Of a stretch of 36,604 bases of DNA, positions 25,446 through 33,398 are shown one piece after another. The DNA is from Gemmatimonadaceae bacterium. Lineage in GTDB: Bacteria > Gemmatimonadota > Gemmatimonadetes > Gemmatimonadales > Gemmatimonadaceae. The stretch's first letter is position 1. The number at the start of each line of letters is the position of its first letter. The notes under the pieces were generated by a model. The model saw only the letters and a program-made list of their open reading frames with translations, did not search any database and was not told the DNA's origin. The stretch covers positions 1 through 36,604 of the forward strand of contig JAICNG010000031.1 of NCBI GenBank assembly GCA_025931335.1. Reading direction: 5' to 3'. The position numbers were made by a program, and so were the translations under genes.

Positions 25446-26893
25446 GCGACGTCGCGCAGCTGCTGCTTCCCGCACTTCGCTGGGACACGACGGTGGGCTG
25501 GGAGAAAGAGCGCCCCCTCATCGAGAAAGGTCTCCAGCTCGGCGTGGGCGGGTTCATTCTCTTCGGTGGCGTCGAGGACGCGGTGCGGTCGCTGACGAAG
25601 GAGCTCCGCCAACGCACTCGCGTGCCCCTGTTGATTGGCGCCGATCTCGAGCGTGGGGCGGGCCAGCAGATCGCCGGAGCCACCGGGCTGCCCCCGCTGG
25701 CGGCGATCGCGTCACTGGGCGACACCGATGCCGTGCGTCGCGCCGCACGGCTCACCGCTCGTGAGGCGCGCACCATGGGCATCAACTGGGACTACGCCCC
25801 CGTGTGCGACCTCGACATCGAGCCGACGAATCCCATCATCGGTACGCGCTCGTTAGGGAGCAGCCCGCGGCTCGTCGCGAAGCTCGCCAGCGAGTGGATC
25901 GATGCCTGCCAGGCCGAGGGCGTGTTGGCGTGCGCGAAGCATTTCCCCGGTCACGGGCGGACGACCGTCGACTCCCACATGACGACCCCCGTCGTCACCG
26001 CATCCCGTCAGGAGCTGATCGACAACGACCTGATGCCGTTCCGGGCGGCGATCGAGGCCGGGGTGGCGTCGGTCATGACCGCGCACGTCGCGTTTCCCTC
26101 GCTCGATCCCAGCGGGATGCCGGCCACGCTGTCGCGCGAGATTCTCCGCTGGCTGCTGCGGCAGCAGATGAAGTTCGAGGGGCTCATCGTCACCGACGCC
26201 TTCATCATGGACGGCGTCCTCGAGGGGCGCACCGAGGGCGAGGCGGCGATCCGCGCGCTCGATGCGGGGTGCGACGTGCTGCTGTACCCGAAGGATCTCA
26301 CCGCCGTCGCGCACGCACTCGACAAGGCGGTCGAAACGGGTACGCTCGATCGCGAGCGCATCCAGCATTCGCTGCGGCGACGTCTCAAGTGGGCACAGTG
26401 GGCATCGCCGCCCAACGAGTATCGTCGCGCATCGGCGGCCGATGTCGCGTGGGGCTCGACGCTCGCCGACCGTGTCGTCCACGTCGCGCGCGGGGCTCCA
26501 CCGCGCGTCACGTCTCCGGTGGAGATCGTCGTCGTCGACGATGACCTCGGCGGACCGTACCCGGCGCCGTCGCGCGACCCGTTCCTTCAGGCGCTTTCGA
26601 TCGGTGGCGTCGAGGTGAAGCGAGTCGAGAAGCCGAGTGGCGACGGCCGCGCGTCGGTCGTGATCGCTCTCTTTGGCGACATCCGGAGCTGGAAGGGGCG
26701 CCCCGGCTATTCCGCGGAAGCTCGGAAGGCAGTCGACAAGGTCATCGACAAGGCGCCCGAGGCGATCGTCGTGCAGTTCTCGCATCCGCGCCTTGCGGCC
26801 GAGCTCAAGAAGCCGAAGCACGTCGTGAGTGCGTGGGGCGGCGAGACGGTGATGCAGCAGGCTGCGGCGCGGTGGCTGCTCAAGGCGCGTTGA
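25442..26893 (+). CDS. GH3 beta-N-acetylhexosaminidase (NagZ-like) with C-terminal domain
   Basis: 483-residue glycoside hydrolase family 3 protein that probably removes GlcNAc from muropeptides. The TIM-barrel catalytic domain (about 1-325) carries GADLERGAGQQI, WDYAPVCDLDIEPTNPIIGTRS, KHFPGHGRTTVDSH (the acid/base loop, with DSH where NagZ proteins have it) and VTDAFIMDG with the nucleophile Asp. A C-terminal alpha/beta domain (about 345-483) makes it longer than the one-domain NagZ of enterobacteria. There is no signal peptide, so it appears cytoplasmic. GTG 25442 overlaps the anmK stop. With MurQ and AnmK it covers three consecutive steps of peptidoglycan recycling. Confidence 0.9.
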   Translation: MSDVAQLLLPALRWDTTVGWEKERPLIEKGLQLGVGGFILFGGVEDAVRSLTKELRQRTRVPLLIGADLERGAGQQIAGATGLPPLAAIASLGDTDAVRRAARLTAREARTMGINWDYAPVCDLDIEPTNPIIGTRSLGSSPRLVAKLASEWIDACQAEGVLACAKHFPGHGRTTVDSHMTTPVVTASRQELIDNDLMPFRAAIEAGVASVMTAHVAFPSLDPSGMPATLSREILRWLLRQQMKFEGLIVTDAFIMDGVLEGRTEGEAAIRALDAGCDVLLYPKDLTAVAHALDKAVETGTLDRERIQHSLRRRLKWAQWASPPNEYRRASAADVAWGSTLADRVVHVARGAPPRVTSPVEIVVVDDDLGGPYPAPSRDPFLQALSIGGVEVKRVEKPSGDGRASVVIALFGDIRSWKGRPGYSAEARKAVDKVIDKAPEAIVVQFSHPRLAAELKKPKHVVSAWGGETVMQQAAARWLLKAR

Positions 26894-27212
26894 CCGTCAT
26901 AGCTGGTCAAGCATCCAAGTTCAAAGGGGGAACGCGGAGAAGGCGGACGCGGCGATCGCGGTGGCGGGGCCACGGACAGCGGGAACCGCCGAATGACCCG
27001 AATGACACGAAGAGCACACGCCGCCGTAGGACGCTCCACGCGCCGACGAGGGTCTGAGACTTTCCTGGTTAACACCTCGTGGAGCCGGGCTGGCGCGCTC
27101 GATCATTGGCGCCATTCGGGTCATTCGGCAGTTCCGCCTGTCCGTGGCCGCTTGGGCACCACAGCCTGTCGTCAGACGTCGTTCCGCGTTCCTGAACCCG
27201 AATGCCCGCAGC
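26894..27212. repeat. intergenic region with palindromic element C
   Basis: 319 bases with no convincing gene, between convergent GH3 and AmpG-like genes. Arms 26968-27004 and 27113-27149 match at 34 of 37 positions. A further outer pair, GGAACGCGGA at 26929-26938, pairs exactly with 27183-27192, giving an element of about 264 bases. The inner end of the left arm and the bases beyond it form a 9-bp tandem of GAATGACNC type (26991-27017). The loop contains a smaller stem (CTCCACG/CGTGGAG). It resembles a miniature inverted-repeat element, but no terminal duplication was identified. Confidence 0.8.
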
Positions 27213-28433
27213 TCAATCCGGAACGGATCTCCTCACCCAGGGGAGCAGCGAGAACGCTGGGAGCGCCAGTAGGAAGGTGACGAAGAAGTACGTCGCGTAG
27301 CCGACGTGCTCCGTGATGGCACCGGAGATCGCGCCGGCGATGATGCCGCCCACACGGAAAAGCGCCGACAGCAGCGCATACTGCGTCGCCGCATACCGCT
27401 TCGAGCACAGCGACATGAGGAAGGAGAGAAACGCGGCGGTGCCGAGCCCCGCGGTGAACTGCTCGAGCAGGATGGCGCCGTAGAGCACGCTTTGCTCGGC
27501 GGGCAGCTGCGACGCGGCCCAGTAGCCGAGGTTGGAGAGCGCCTGCACCAGCCCGAGGCTCCAGAGCGCGGTGAAGATCCCCCACCGCGTGGTGAGCGCA
27601 CCGCCGACGAGCGCCCCGCTGATCGCCGCCACGATCCCGACCGTACTCGCCGCGCCGATGCTCTCGGTCGAGAAGCCCCGGTCCACCCAGAACGGCTTCG
27701 TCATCGGGATCAGCGAGATGTCGCCGAGCTTGAACGTGAGCACGAAGACGAGCACCGCGGCCGCCGCCGGCAGGGTGAACAGCTCGCGAAGTGGCTCGAC
27801 GAGATCGCGCAGCCCACCATGCGCCGCGGCTCGCGGGATGTCACCGCTCGGAACGGTGAAGGAGATCGCGGTGAGGACGAGCATGAGGCCGGCGGCGAGC
27901 ACGAAGATCGTGGGCCATCCGAGGCGGCCGGCGGCCGCGAGGAGCACGCCGCCGGCGACCAGCATCGCCGCTCGATAGGCGGTCACGCGCATCCCGTTGG
28001 CGGCGCCGTACTCCCGGGTGTCGAGCAACCGGATGGTGTACGCGTCGACGACGATGTCCTGCGTGGCCGAAAGGGTGGCCATCGCCAGGAGCACGATCCA
28101 GAGCAGCGGCATGGCGCCCGCGGGATCGGCGACGAGCAATCCCAGCATCGTCGCCGCCAGCCCCACCTGCACGGCGAGCAGCCACCGCTTGTACGTCCCG
28201 ATGCGATCGACGAGCGGTGCCCACAGGAACTTGAACGTCCACGGCAAGGCGATGACCGTCAGCAGTCCGATGTCGGTGAGGCTCACCCCGCGCTGGCGGT
28301 AGTACACCGGCAACAACTCCGTCGCGATGCCGAATGGAAAGCCCGACGCGAAGTAGAACGCCGCGACCCAGAGCAGCTTCGTGCGCAGCGACACGTGCGC
28401 CGCGGGGCGGGGAGGATTGGGAGGCGTGGTCAT
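27213..28433 (-). CDS. AmpG-like MFS permease (muropeptide transporter family)
   Basis: 406-residue polytopic membrane protein with about 12 hydrophobic helices. The N-terminal FASGFPFGIATELLPVYYRQRGVSLTDIGLLT and the motif ATQDIVVDAYTIRLLDTREYGAANG match the AmpG/acetyl-CoA transporter branch of the major facilitator superfamily. AmpG imports GlcNAc-anhydroMurNAc peptides, the upstream supply for the NagZ, AnmK and MurQ steps encoded by the three genes converging on it, which strongly supports this role. ATG 28433 was chosen because hydrophobic helix 1 begins about 20 residues later. No SD is visible; a CATATT hexamer lies about ten bases upstream, so the transcript may have a very short leader. 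Confidence 0.87.
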   Translation of the reverse strand: MTTPPNPPRPAAHVSLRTKLLWVAAFYFASGFPFGIATELLPVYYRQRGVSLTDIGLLTVIALPWTFKFLWAPLVDRIGTYKRWLLAVQVGLAATMLGLLVADPAGAMPLLWIVLLAMATLSATQDIVVDAYTIRLLDTREYGAANGMRVTAYRAAMLVAGGVLLAAAGRLGWPTIFVLAAGLMLVLTAISFTVPSGDIPRAAAHGGLRDLVEPLRELFTLPAAAAVLVFVLTFKLGDISLIPMTKPFWVDRGFSTESIGAASTVGIVAAISGALVGGALTTRWGIFTALWSLGLVQALSNLGYWAASQLPAEQSVLYGAILLEQFTAGLGTAAFLSFLMSLCSKRYAATQYALLSALFRVGGIIAGAISGAITEHVGYATYFFVTFLLALPAFSLLPWVRRSVPD

Positions 28434-28605
28434 GAGGAGCGCGAATATGAACGGACCGCGCTCGCTTTCACCAGTCCCGCCATCGAGCTCGGCACATCGT
28501 TCGTCCAACGTGCGGCGGGGGCGCGCACCGCGTGATCCGGCGGTATGTTACGCGAGTTCCTCGAGCGGCGAGCACGCTGCCGTTGCATTCACGTGCGCGT
28601 TTGAG

Positions 28606-30069
28606 ATGACCGGTACCACCATCGACCACAATGGCGGGGCGTCGGCGGAGCTGGGTGACGCGCTCCCGGCGTTGCGTGAGCACTTTCGCGCGTCGTCGGA
28701 GCCGCTGGTCGCGACGTTCGAGCGTCTGGCCGCGCAGCTCACCGCGATGCCAACGTCGGCGCGCGCGCTCGAAGCGCTGAAGCGCGAGCTGCGCCGAGTG
28801 GAGACCACCGCCGAGAACTACGGGTTCCTCGATGCGAGCATGCTCGCCGCGAAGCTCGCGGAGCGTGTGGCGGCGTGGAGCACGGATTCCGAGCTCGATC
28901 GCGACAACCGGTCGACCCTCGTCACGCACTTTGGGAGCGCGCTTCGCCTCGCGTTCCAGCATCCGCTGGAGCCGGGCCAGCTCCCCACACTGACGTCGGC
29001 GCCGAGGAGGCGAATGCTCCTCGTGGGCGTGTCGGATCGGACGAGAGCTGCGCTGGCGGACAAGGCGACCGCGCGCGGATATGCCCTCGAGCTCGATGCG
29101 TCGTCCACGGCCGTTCGGGATCGCGTCCCGCATCTCGTGGTCACGCCTCGCGACCACGCGGCACGTTCACGGCAACCGCCCCCCGAGCCTTGGCTCCCCA
29201 CGCTCCAGATCGACGATTCCGTCGAGGGATCCGCGAACGCCGATGCGTTGTTCGATCGCGCCGACGCGCTCCTCCTGGCGACCACCTGGCTGCGACCGAC
29301 GGTCCTCCTGCTCGACGATGACGCGTCGATTCTGGAGATCGCTCGCTATTCGCTTGGCTCGGGGTTGCGCATCGTCACGCTCGACTCGCCCCTGCACGTG
29401 TTCGAGACGCTGGAGCGGGAGCAACCGGTCGTCCTGCTCCTCGAGGCGCGGCTCCCGTCGTTCGATGCGATCGCGTTCACGCGCCTGCTGCGCGGAATGG
29501 TCGCGTATCGCGATCTCCCCATCGTGATGCTCGGTGGGAACCTCGATAGTGCGACCCTCCTGGCGGCGTATGACGCGGGCATCGACGAGATGCTCACCAA
29601 GCCACTTGTCCCGCTCGAGCTGCGCGCGCGCGTCGCGCACCGGCTCGAGCGCCTCCGCGTGGAGCGACTCAGGAAGGGGCTTCACGGCACGACATCGATT
29701 CCTCTGCCGTCCCGCGCACGGGAGAGCCTCGAGGTCCACCGGGGACTGATCGCCGCGGGCCGGCGGGTGACCTCCGTGCTCCTCACGCCACGCCTCAGCG
29801 AGGGCGACAGCTCGCGGACCCTCGCGTGGCTGCGTGAATCGCGACGTCTCGTGCACGCCATCGGAGCCACGGCGCGCTTCACGGCCTATCGCGACGACCT
29901 CGCGTTGCTGCTGATTCTCGACGCGCCGCCGGCCCTCTCTCAACGCGTGCTCGAGTCGCTGCGCCTCAACAAGCCCGGGGAGGCGCCCGACTGGGACGCG
30001 GCCGTCGATGAAGCGAGAGGACCCGAGGGCTTTTTGAGCGCCTCGACGCCGACAGGGAACGAGGAATGA
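28606..30069 (+). CDS. degenerate multidomain signalling protein (Hpt-like, REC-like, GGDEF-like)
   Basis: 487-residue protein. Residues about 15-105 look like a histidine phosphotransfer helix bundle, but the His of the usual H-x-L-K-G motif is Arg63 (RRVETTAENYGF). Residues about 140-190 are a partial receiver-like strand/helix unit. A clear receiver fold at about 232-350 keeps the acidic triad (Asp237-Asp239) and Lys332, but the phospho-acceptor is Glu280 (VVLLLEARLP) and the switch Thr is missing (VMLGG). The last 120 residues resemble a GGDEF fold with the signature reduced to RDDL (AYRDDLALLLIL). It is probably regulatory without phosphotransfer or cyclase activity. ATG 28606 was chosen because it precedes the first domain. 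It ends N-E-E-stop inside palindromic element E. Confidence 0.75.
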   Translation: MTGTTIDHNGGASAELGDALPALREHFRASSEPLVATFERLAAQLTAMPTSARALEALKRELRRVETTAENYGFLDASMLAAKLAERVAAWSTDSELDRDNRSTLVTHFGSALRLAFQHPLEPGQLPTLTSAPRRRMLLVGVSDRTRAALADKATARGYALELDASSTAVRDRVPHLVVTPRDHAARSRQPPPEPWLPTLQIDDSVEGSANADALFDRADALLLATTWLRPTVLLLDDDASILEIARYSLGSGLRIVTLDSPLHVFETLEREQPVVLLLEARLPSFDAIAFTRLLRGMVAYRDLPIVMLGGNLDSATLLAAYDAGIDEMLTKPLVPLELRARVAHRLERLRVERLRKGLHGTTSIPLPSRARESLEVHRGLIAAGRRVTSVLLTPRLSEGDSSRTLAWLRESRRLVHAIGATARFTAYRDDLALLLILDAPPALSQRVLESLRLNKPGEAPDWDAAVDEARGPEGFLSASTPTGNEE

Positions 30070-30123
30070 GACCTGAGGAGTGAGGAAATCGATTTCCTCA
30101 CTCCTCAGGCCTCATTCCTCGTT
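30058..30123. repeat. palindromic element E: 66-bp near-perfect palindrome of GAGG heptamers
   Basis: Arms 30058-30090 and 30091-30123 pair at 32 of 33 positions with no loop; the centre is AAATCGATTT. Each arm is four 7-bp units of the same nnTGAGG-like type as element B plus a short AT-rich centre. On both strands AACGAGGAATGA reads Asn-Glu-Glu-stop, ending the two converging genes. No T-tract follows the stem. Confidence 0.92.
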
Positions 30124-31305
30124 TCTGTCAGCGGAGCTTCCGCCGGCCGCCGAATCCACCGCCGATGCGGCTGGAGCGGCATCGCGGCTCACGGCGCCGC
30201 GAAGGTGCACGTACAGAAACGCGAGCAGGGCAAGGGCGAGCGCCGCCGCGAGCGCGATCAGGAGCAGCTGGTTCCCCCGCGATGCCGACGCGCGCTGGGC
30301 CGGCGTTGCATCTTCGTCGACCGGTGCATCGGCTGGGCTCACGACGCTGCGCATCTTGCCCGTGATGCGCCGCAGCGGTGCGAGCGGAGTGGACGGCGTG
30401 GCGCTCTGAAGCTGGAACACCGAGTGGCCGACAACGTCACCCTCGCCCGGCGGCAGGAGTCCATCCCCTTCGAGGTGCGCGATCACGACGGTGATGTTGT
30501 CAGGCCCGCCGTTCTCGTTCGCGCGGTCGATGAGCGCCTGGCCCGCGGCGGTGAGATCGCGCTCGCGCGATGCGATCTGCGCGATCTCCTCCTTCCGGAC
30601 CTGTCCCGACAGCCCATCCGTGCACAGCACGAGGAGATCGCCGCGTCGCACCGGCTGATGCGTCAGGTCGATCTTCACCGCCGGCTCGGGCCCGAGCGCC
30701 TGGAGGATGATGTTCCGGCGCTCACTCTGCTCCGCCTCCTCGGGCGTGAGCTCCCCGGCTTCGATGAGGCGCTGCATCAACGACTGATCCTTCGTGATCT
30801 GTTGCGCCACGCCGCCGCGGACGATGTACGCGCGGGAGTCGCCGACCTGGACGAGGTACAACGTGTCCCCGAGCAGACCGGCGATCGTCGCGGTCGTCCC
30901 GAGGCCGCGATGATCGGGGTTCTTCATCGCGTACTCGTAGATCCGGGCGTTCGCCGCCTCGCATGCCTTTTTCAACGCGTGCGCGAACGTGTCGGGATTC
31001 GCTCCGGATGCGCTCACCCAGGTGCGGCGCAGCTCCTGGAGCACGATGTCGACCGCCATTCCGCTCGCGATCTCGCCCGCCGCGGCGCCGCCGAGCCCGT
31101 CGGCCACCATGAACAGCGCGCCACGCGGACCGAGGGGGTAGGTGACCGACTCCGCCTGCTCGCTGACGGACCCGGTGGTGAGGTCGGCGACGAGGAATGA
31201 ATCCTCGTTGTGCTCGCGCGTCCGGCCCACGTCGGTGCGGCCGAGGACGTGCACGAGGATGTCGCCGCGCGGTGTGGTGCTCGCGGAAGGGCTGGGCGTC
31301 GTCAC
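30112..31305 (-). CDS. PP2C-type Ser/Thr protein phosphatase with C-terminal membrane anchor
   Basis: 397-residue metal-dependent phosphatase. Catalytic domain motifs appear in order: GRTDVGRTREHNEDSF, MVADGLGGAAAGE, GTTATIAGL, YLVQVGDSRAYI, CTDGLSG and GGPDNITVVI, so all metal-binding Asp residues are present. A linker of about 70 residues leads to one transmembrane helix (QLLLIALAAALALALLAFLYVHL, near 360) and a short acidic tail ending N-E-E. The catalytic domain should face the cytoplasm. It is the natural counterpart of the Ser/Thr kinase at 7371-8384. GTG 31305 is preferred because the promoter at 31418-31446 rules out the longer frame start; no SD is visible, so the exact start is uncertain. 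Confidence 0.9.
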   Translation of the reverse strand: MTTPSPSASTTPRGDILVHVLGRTDVGRTREHNEDSFLVADLTTGSVSEQAESVTYPLGPRGALFMVADGLGGAAAGEIASGMAVDIVLQELRRTWVSASGANPDTFAHALKKACEAANARIYEYAMKNPDHRGLGTTATIAGLLGDTLYLVQVGDSRAYIVRGGVAQQITKDQSLMQRLIEAGELTPEEAEQSERRNIILQALGPEPAVKIDLTHQPVRRGDLLVLCTDGLSGQVRKEEIAQIASRERDLTAAGQALIDRANENGGPDNITVVIAHLEGDGLLPPGEGDVVGHSVFQLQSATPSTPLAPLRRITGKMRSVVSPADAPVDEDATPAQRASASRGNQLLLIALAAALALALLAFLYVHLRGAVSRDAAPAASAVDSAAGGSSADRNEE

Positions 31306-31417
31306 GAAGTGGGGAAGCGGGTCGAGCGCGGCTGGCAGTACAGAATAGACGTCTCCGGCGGTTGAGGTGTCACGTTGGCCGCCCGGCGGTGCGCCACCTC
31401 CCGTTCGGGTGCCGCGC

Positions 31418-31446
31418 AATATAGAAATGCAAGGGAGACGCGGCAA
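31418..31446 (-). promoter_or_regulatory. putative sigma70-type promoter for the PP2C gene
   Basis: Read on the minus strand: TTGCCG (31446-31441), exactly 17 bases, then TATATT (31423-31418). The resulting leader of about 100 bases precedes the GTG at 31305. It lies in the divergent region shared with the amidase gene. This is the best promoter match seen by eye in the window. Confidence 0.55.
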
Positions 31447-31493
31447 ACCACGATAGCCTCGCCCGCCTCATGGAGCGCGGTTAGCTTGCCTTC

Positions 31494-33398
31494 ATGCGGC
31501 TTCACCTGATTGCGCGACGCCATGCCGGTGTCGCGCTTCTCATAGCGCTTGGCGCATGCACCGCGGCACGCGCTCCCTCCCCCGTTGAACCGGCGCCGGC
31601 ACGGGCGGCGCTCCCGCCTGTTCCTCTCGTGGAAGGCCCTCTCGGCATCCACGTACAGTATCCAGCGGCCAACGCCCTCGTGGAGGCGCGCGACTCCAGC
31701 TTCATCTTCGGTCACGTCGGCAACGGTCGCGCCACGCTGACGATCAACGGAATCTCCATCCCGGTCCTTCCCAACGGAAGCTATCTCGCCTTTCTGCCGC
31801 TCCCACAGCCCGATTCCGCGCGCTTCGACCTCGTCGCGTCCCTCGCGGGTGATACCGTACGCCTCACGCATCCCATTCGTCTGCCGACGACGCGGCTGCC
31901 TCTGGCCCTCGATGGACCACTTCACGTCGACAGCGCGAGCCTCGCGCCGGTCGCAGGCCTCATGCTGCGTGCTACCGAGCGTGTGCGCGTGGGCGTCCGC
32001 GCGCCAGCCAACGCCGCCGTCTGGTTGGAGCTCGACACGACCGTCGCAGGTCGCCGTCCGCTGCTCAACGGTGCGACGCTCCCTGGTGTGCGGGCGACCG
32101 GCCGCGACTCGACGATACTCCCGCCAGATTCCGTCGCTCGCCGGTTCGGCACGCCCGAGTCGTGGGCGACCGACATCGCCGCGGGAGCACTCACGTCGTC
32201 GGCGCGCATCGTCGTGGCCCGCGGCCTCGATACCGTGCGGCTCCTGCTCCCCCCGATCGCGCTCATCGACACGGTGCAGCGATTCGTCATCCTCGGCGCC
32301 GACCCGGCGCCCATGAGTGATACCGATCGCGTGGTGATCGGACGTCCGCAGCCGGACAACACGTACAAATGGTATCTCCTCCCAGGGACGCGGCTCGAGC
32401 TCACGGGACGAATCGGGGATTTCGTTCGCGTGCGTCTCGACGCCGCCCTCGAGATCTGGGTGCCGGCCGCCGAGGCACGCCTCCTCGACCCTGGGCTCGC
32501 GAGCCCGCGACGTGTCGCTCGAAATGCGCGCGTGGTGCCCGGCGACGGGTGGTCCGATTTCGTCGTGCCGATGGCCGAACCCCCCGCGCATCTCGTGACC
32601 GAGAATGAGCGCGCGATCGCGTTGACGCTTTACGGCACGACCAGCGCCACGGACGTGACGCGCTTCGTGTCCAATGACTCCGTCATTCGCATGGTCACCT
32701 GGGAGCAGGAAGCGAGCGACCGGCTTCGCTTCACGCTGCACTTGGCCGCGCGACCATTCGGCTATCTCGCTTTCTGGGACGACGCTCGGAGCGCGTTCGT
32801 CCTTCGAGTCCGCCGCCCGCCGCGCGTACTCGCGCCCCGGTCTCCGCTGCGGGGGCTGACGATCGCGGTCGACCCGGGGCATCCCCCGATCGGCGCGACC
32901 GGGCCGACGGGGCTCTACGAGGCGGACGCCGTTCTCGCGGTGGGAGCGCGCATGCGTGCGCTGCTCGAGCAGCGGGGCGCCACCGTGGTGATGACGCGGA
33001 CGACGCCGGATCCGGTCGCGCTCGCCGACCGTCCGGTGATCGCGCGACGCGCCAACGCCCACGCGCTGGTGTCGATCCACTTGAACGCGCTCCCCGACGG
33101 AGTGAATCCGTTCGTCGCGAATGGAACCGAGACGTACTTCCTGTACCCACACGCCGAGCCGCTCGCCCGCGCGGCCCAGCGGCACATGGTGGCGCGCATG
33201 GGGCTCCGCGATAACGGTGTCTACTCCCGGACGCTCGCGCTCGCGCGACCGACGTGGATGCCGTCGATCCTCGCCGAAGGGGCCTACATCATGGTCCCCG
33301 AGCAGGAGGCGGCGTTACGGACGCCGGAGTATCAGGACGCATACGCGCGCGCACTCGTGGACGGCCTCGAGGATTTCTTTCGGGAGATCGCGCGATGA
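31494..33398 (+). CDS. N-acetylmuramoyl-L-alanine amidase (Amidase_3), lipoprotein
   Basis: 634-residue envelope amidase that cuts the MurNAc to L-Ala bond of peptidoglycan. The N-terminus has a signal peptide with a lipobox-like end (LIALGAC), so it is probably lipid-anchored. The long N-terminal region (about 45-450) is beta-rich and starts with a carbohydrate-binding-like segment (GIHVQYPAANALVEARDSSFIFG). The catalytic Amidase_3 domain (about 452-634) has Zn ligands His463 (DPGH), Glu476 (LYEAD) and His529 (SIHLNA), and the catalytic Glu595 (AEGAYIM). The extra 400 residues are unusual compared with AmiA/AmiC. No SD precedes ATG 31494; TAGCTT lies six bases upstream, compatible with a leaderless start. 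The stop overlaps the next gene. Confidence 0.9.
   Translation: MRLHLIARRHAGVALLIALGACTAARAPSPVEPAPARAALPPVPLVEGPLGIHVQYPAANALVEARDSSFIFGHVGNGRATLTINGISIPVLPNGSYLAFLPLPQPDSARFDLVASLAGDTVRLTHPIRLPTTRLPLALDGPLHVDSASLAPVAGLMLRATERVRVGVRAPANAAVWLELDTTVAGRRPLLNGATLPGVRATGRDSTILPPDSVARRFGTPESWATDIAAGALTSSARIVVARGLDTVRLLLPPIALIDTVQRFVILGADPAPMSDTDRVVIGRPQPDNTYKWYLLPGTRLELTGRIGDFVRVRLDAALEIWVPAAEARLLDPGLASPRRVARNARVVPGDGWSDFVVPMAEPPAHLVTENERAIALTLYGTTSATDVTRFVSNDSVIRMVTWEQEASDRLRFTLHLAARPFGYLAFWDDARSAFVLRVRRPPRVLAPRSPLRGLTIAVDPGHPPIGATGPTGLYEADAVLAVGARMRALLEQRGATVVMTRTTPDPVALADRPVIARRANAHALVSIHLNALPDGVNPFVANGTETYFLYPHAEPLARAAQRHMVARMGLRDNGVYSRTLALARPTWMPSILAEGAYIMVPEQEAALRTPEYQDAYARALVDGLEDFFREIAR

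Noticed and set aside
26894..27212. short open frames in the gap between the GH3 and AmpG-like genes
   Set aside because: They are Arg/Thr-rich, cross the inverted-repeat arms and show no start signal or family resemblance.
30058..30123. standard intrinsic terminator
   Set aside because: The stem is long and symmetric but neither side is followed by a run of T, and the arms are inside coding sequence; bidirectional termination remains possible but not of the classic type.
31302..33185. 627-codon open frame on the minus strand
   Set aside because: Opposite the amidase gene; Arg/His/Glu-rich composition without a fold, as expected for an antisense frame of GC-rich coding DNA.
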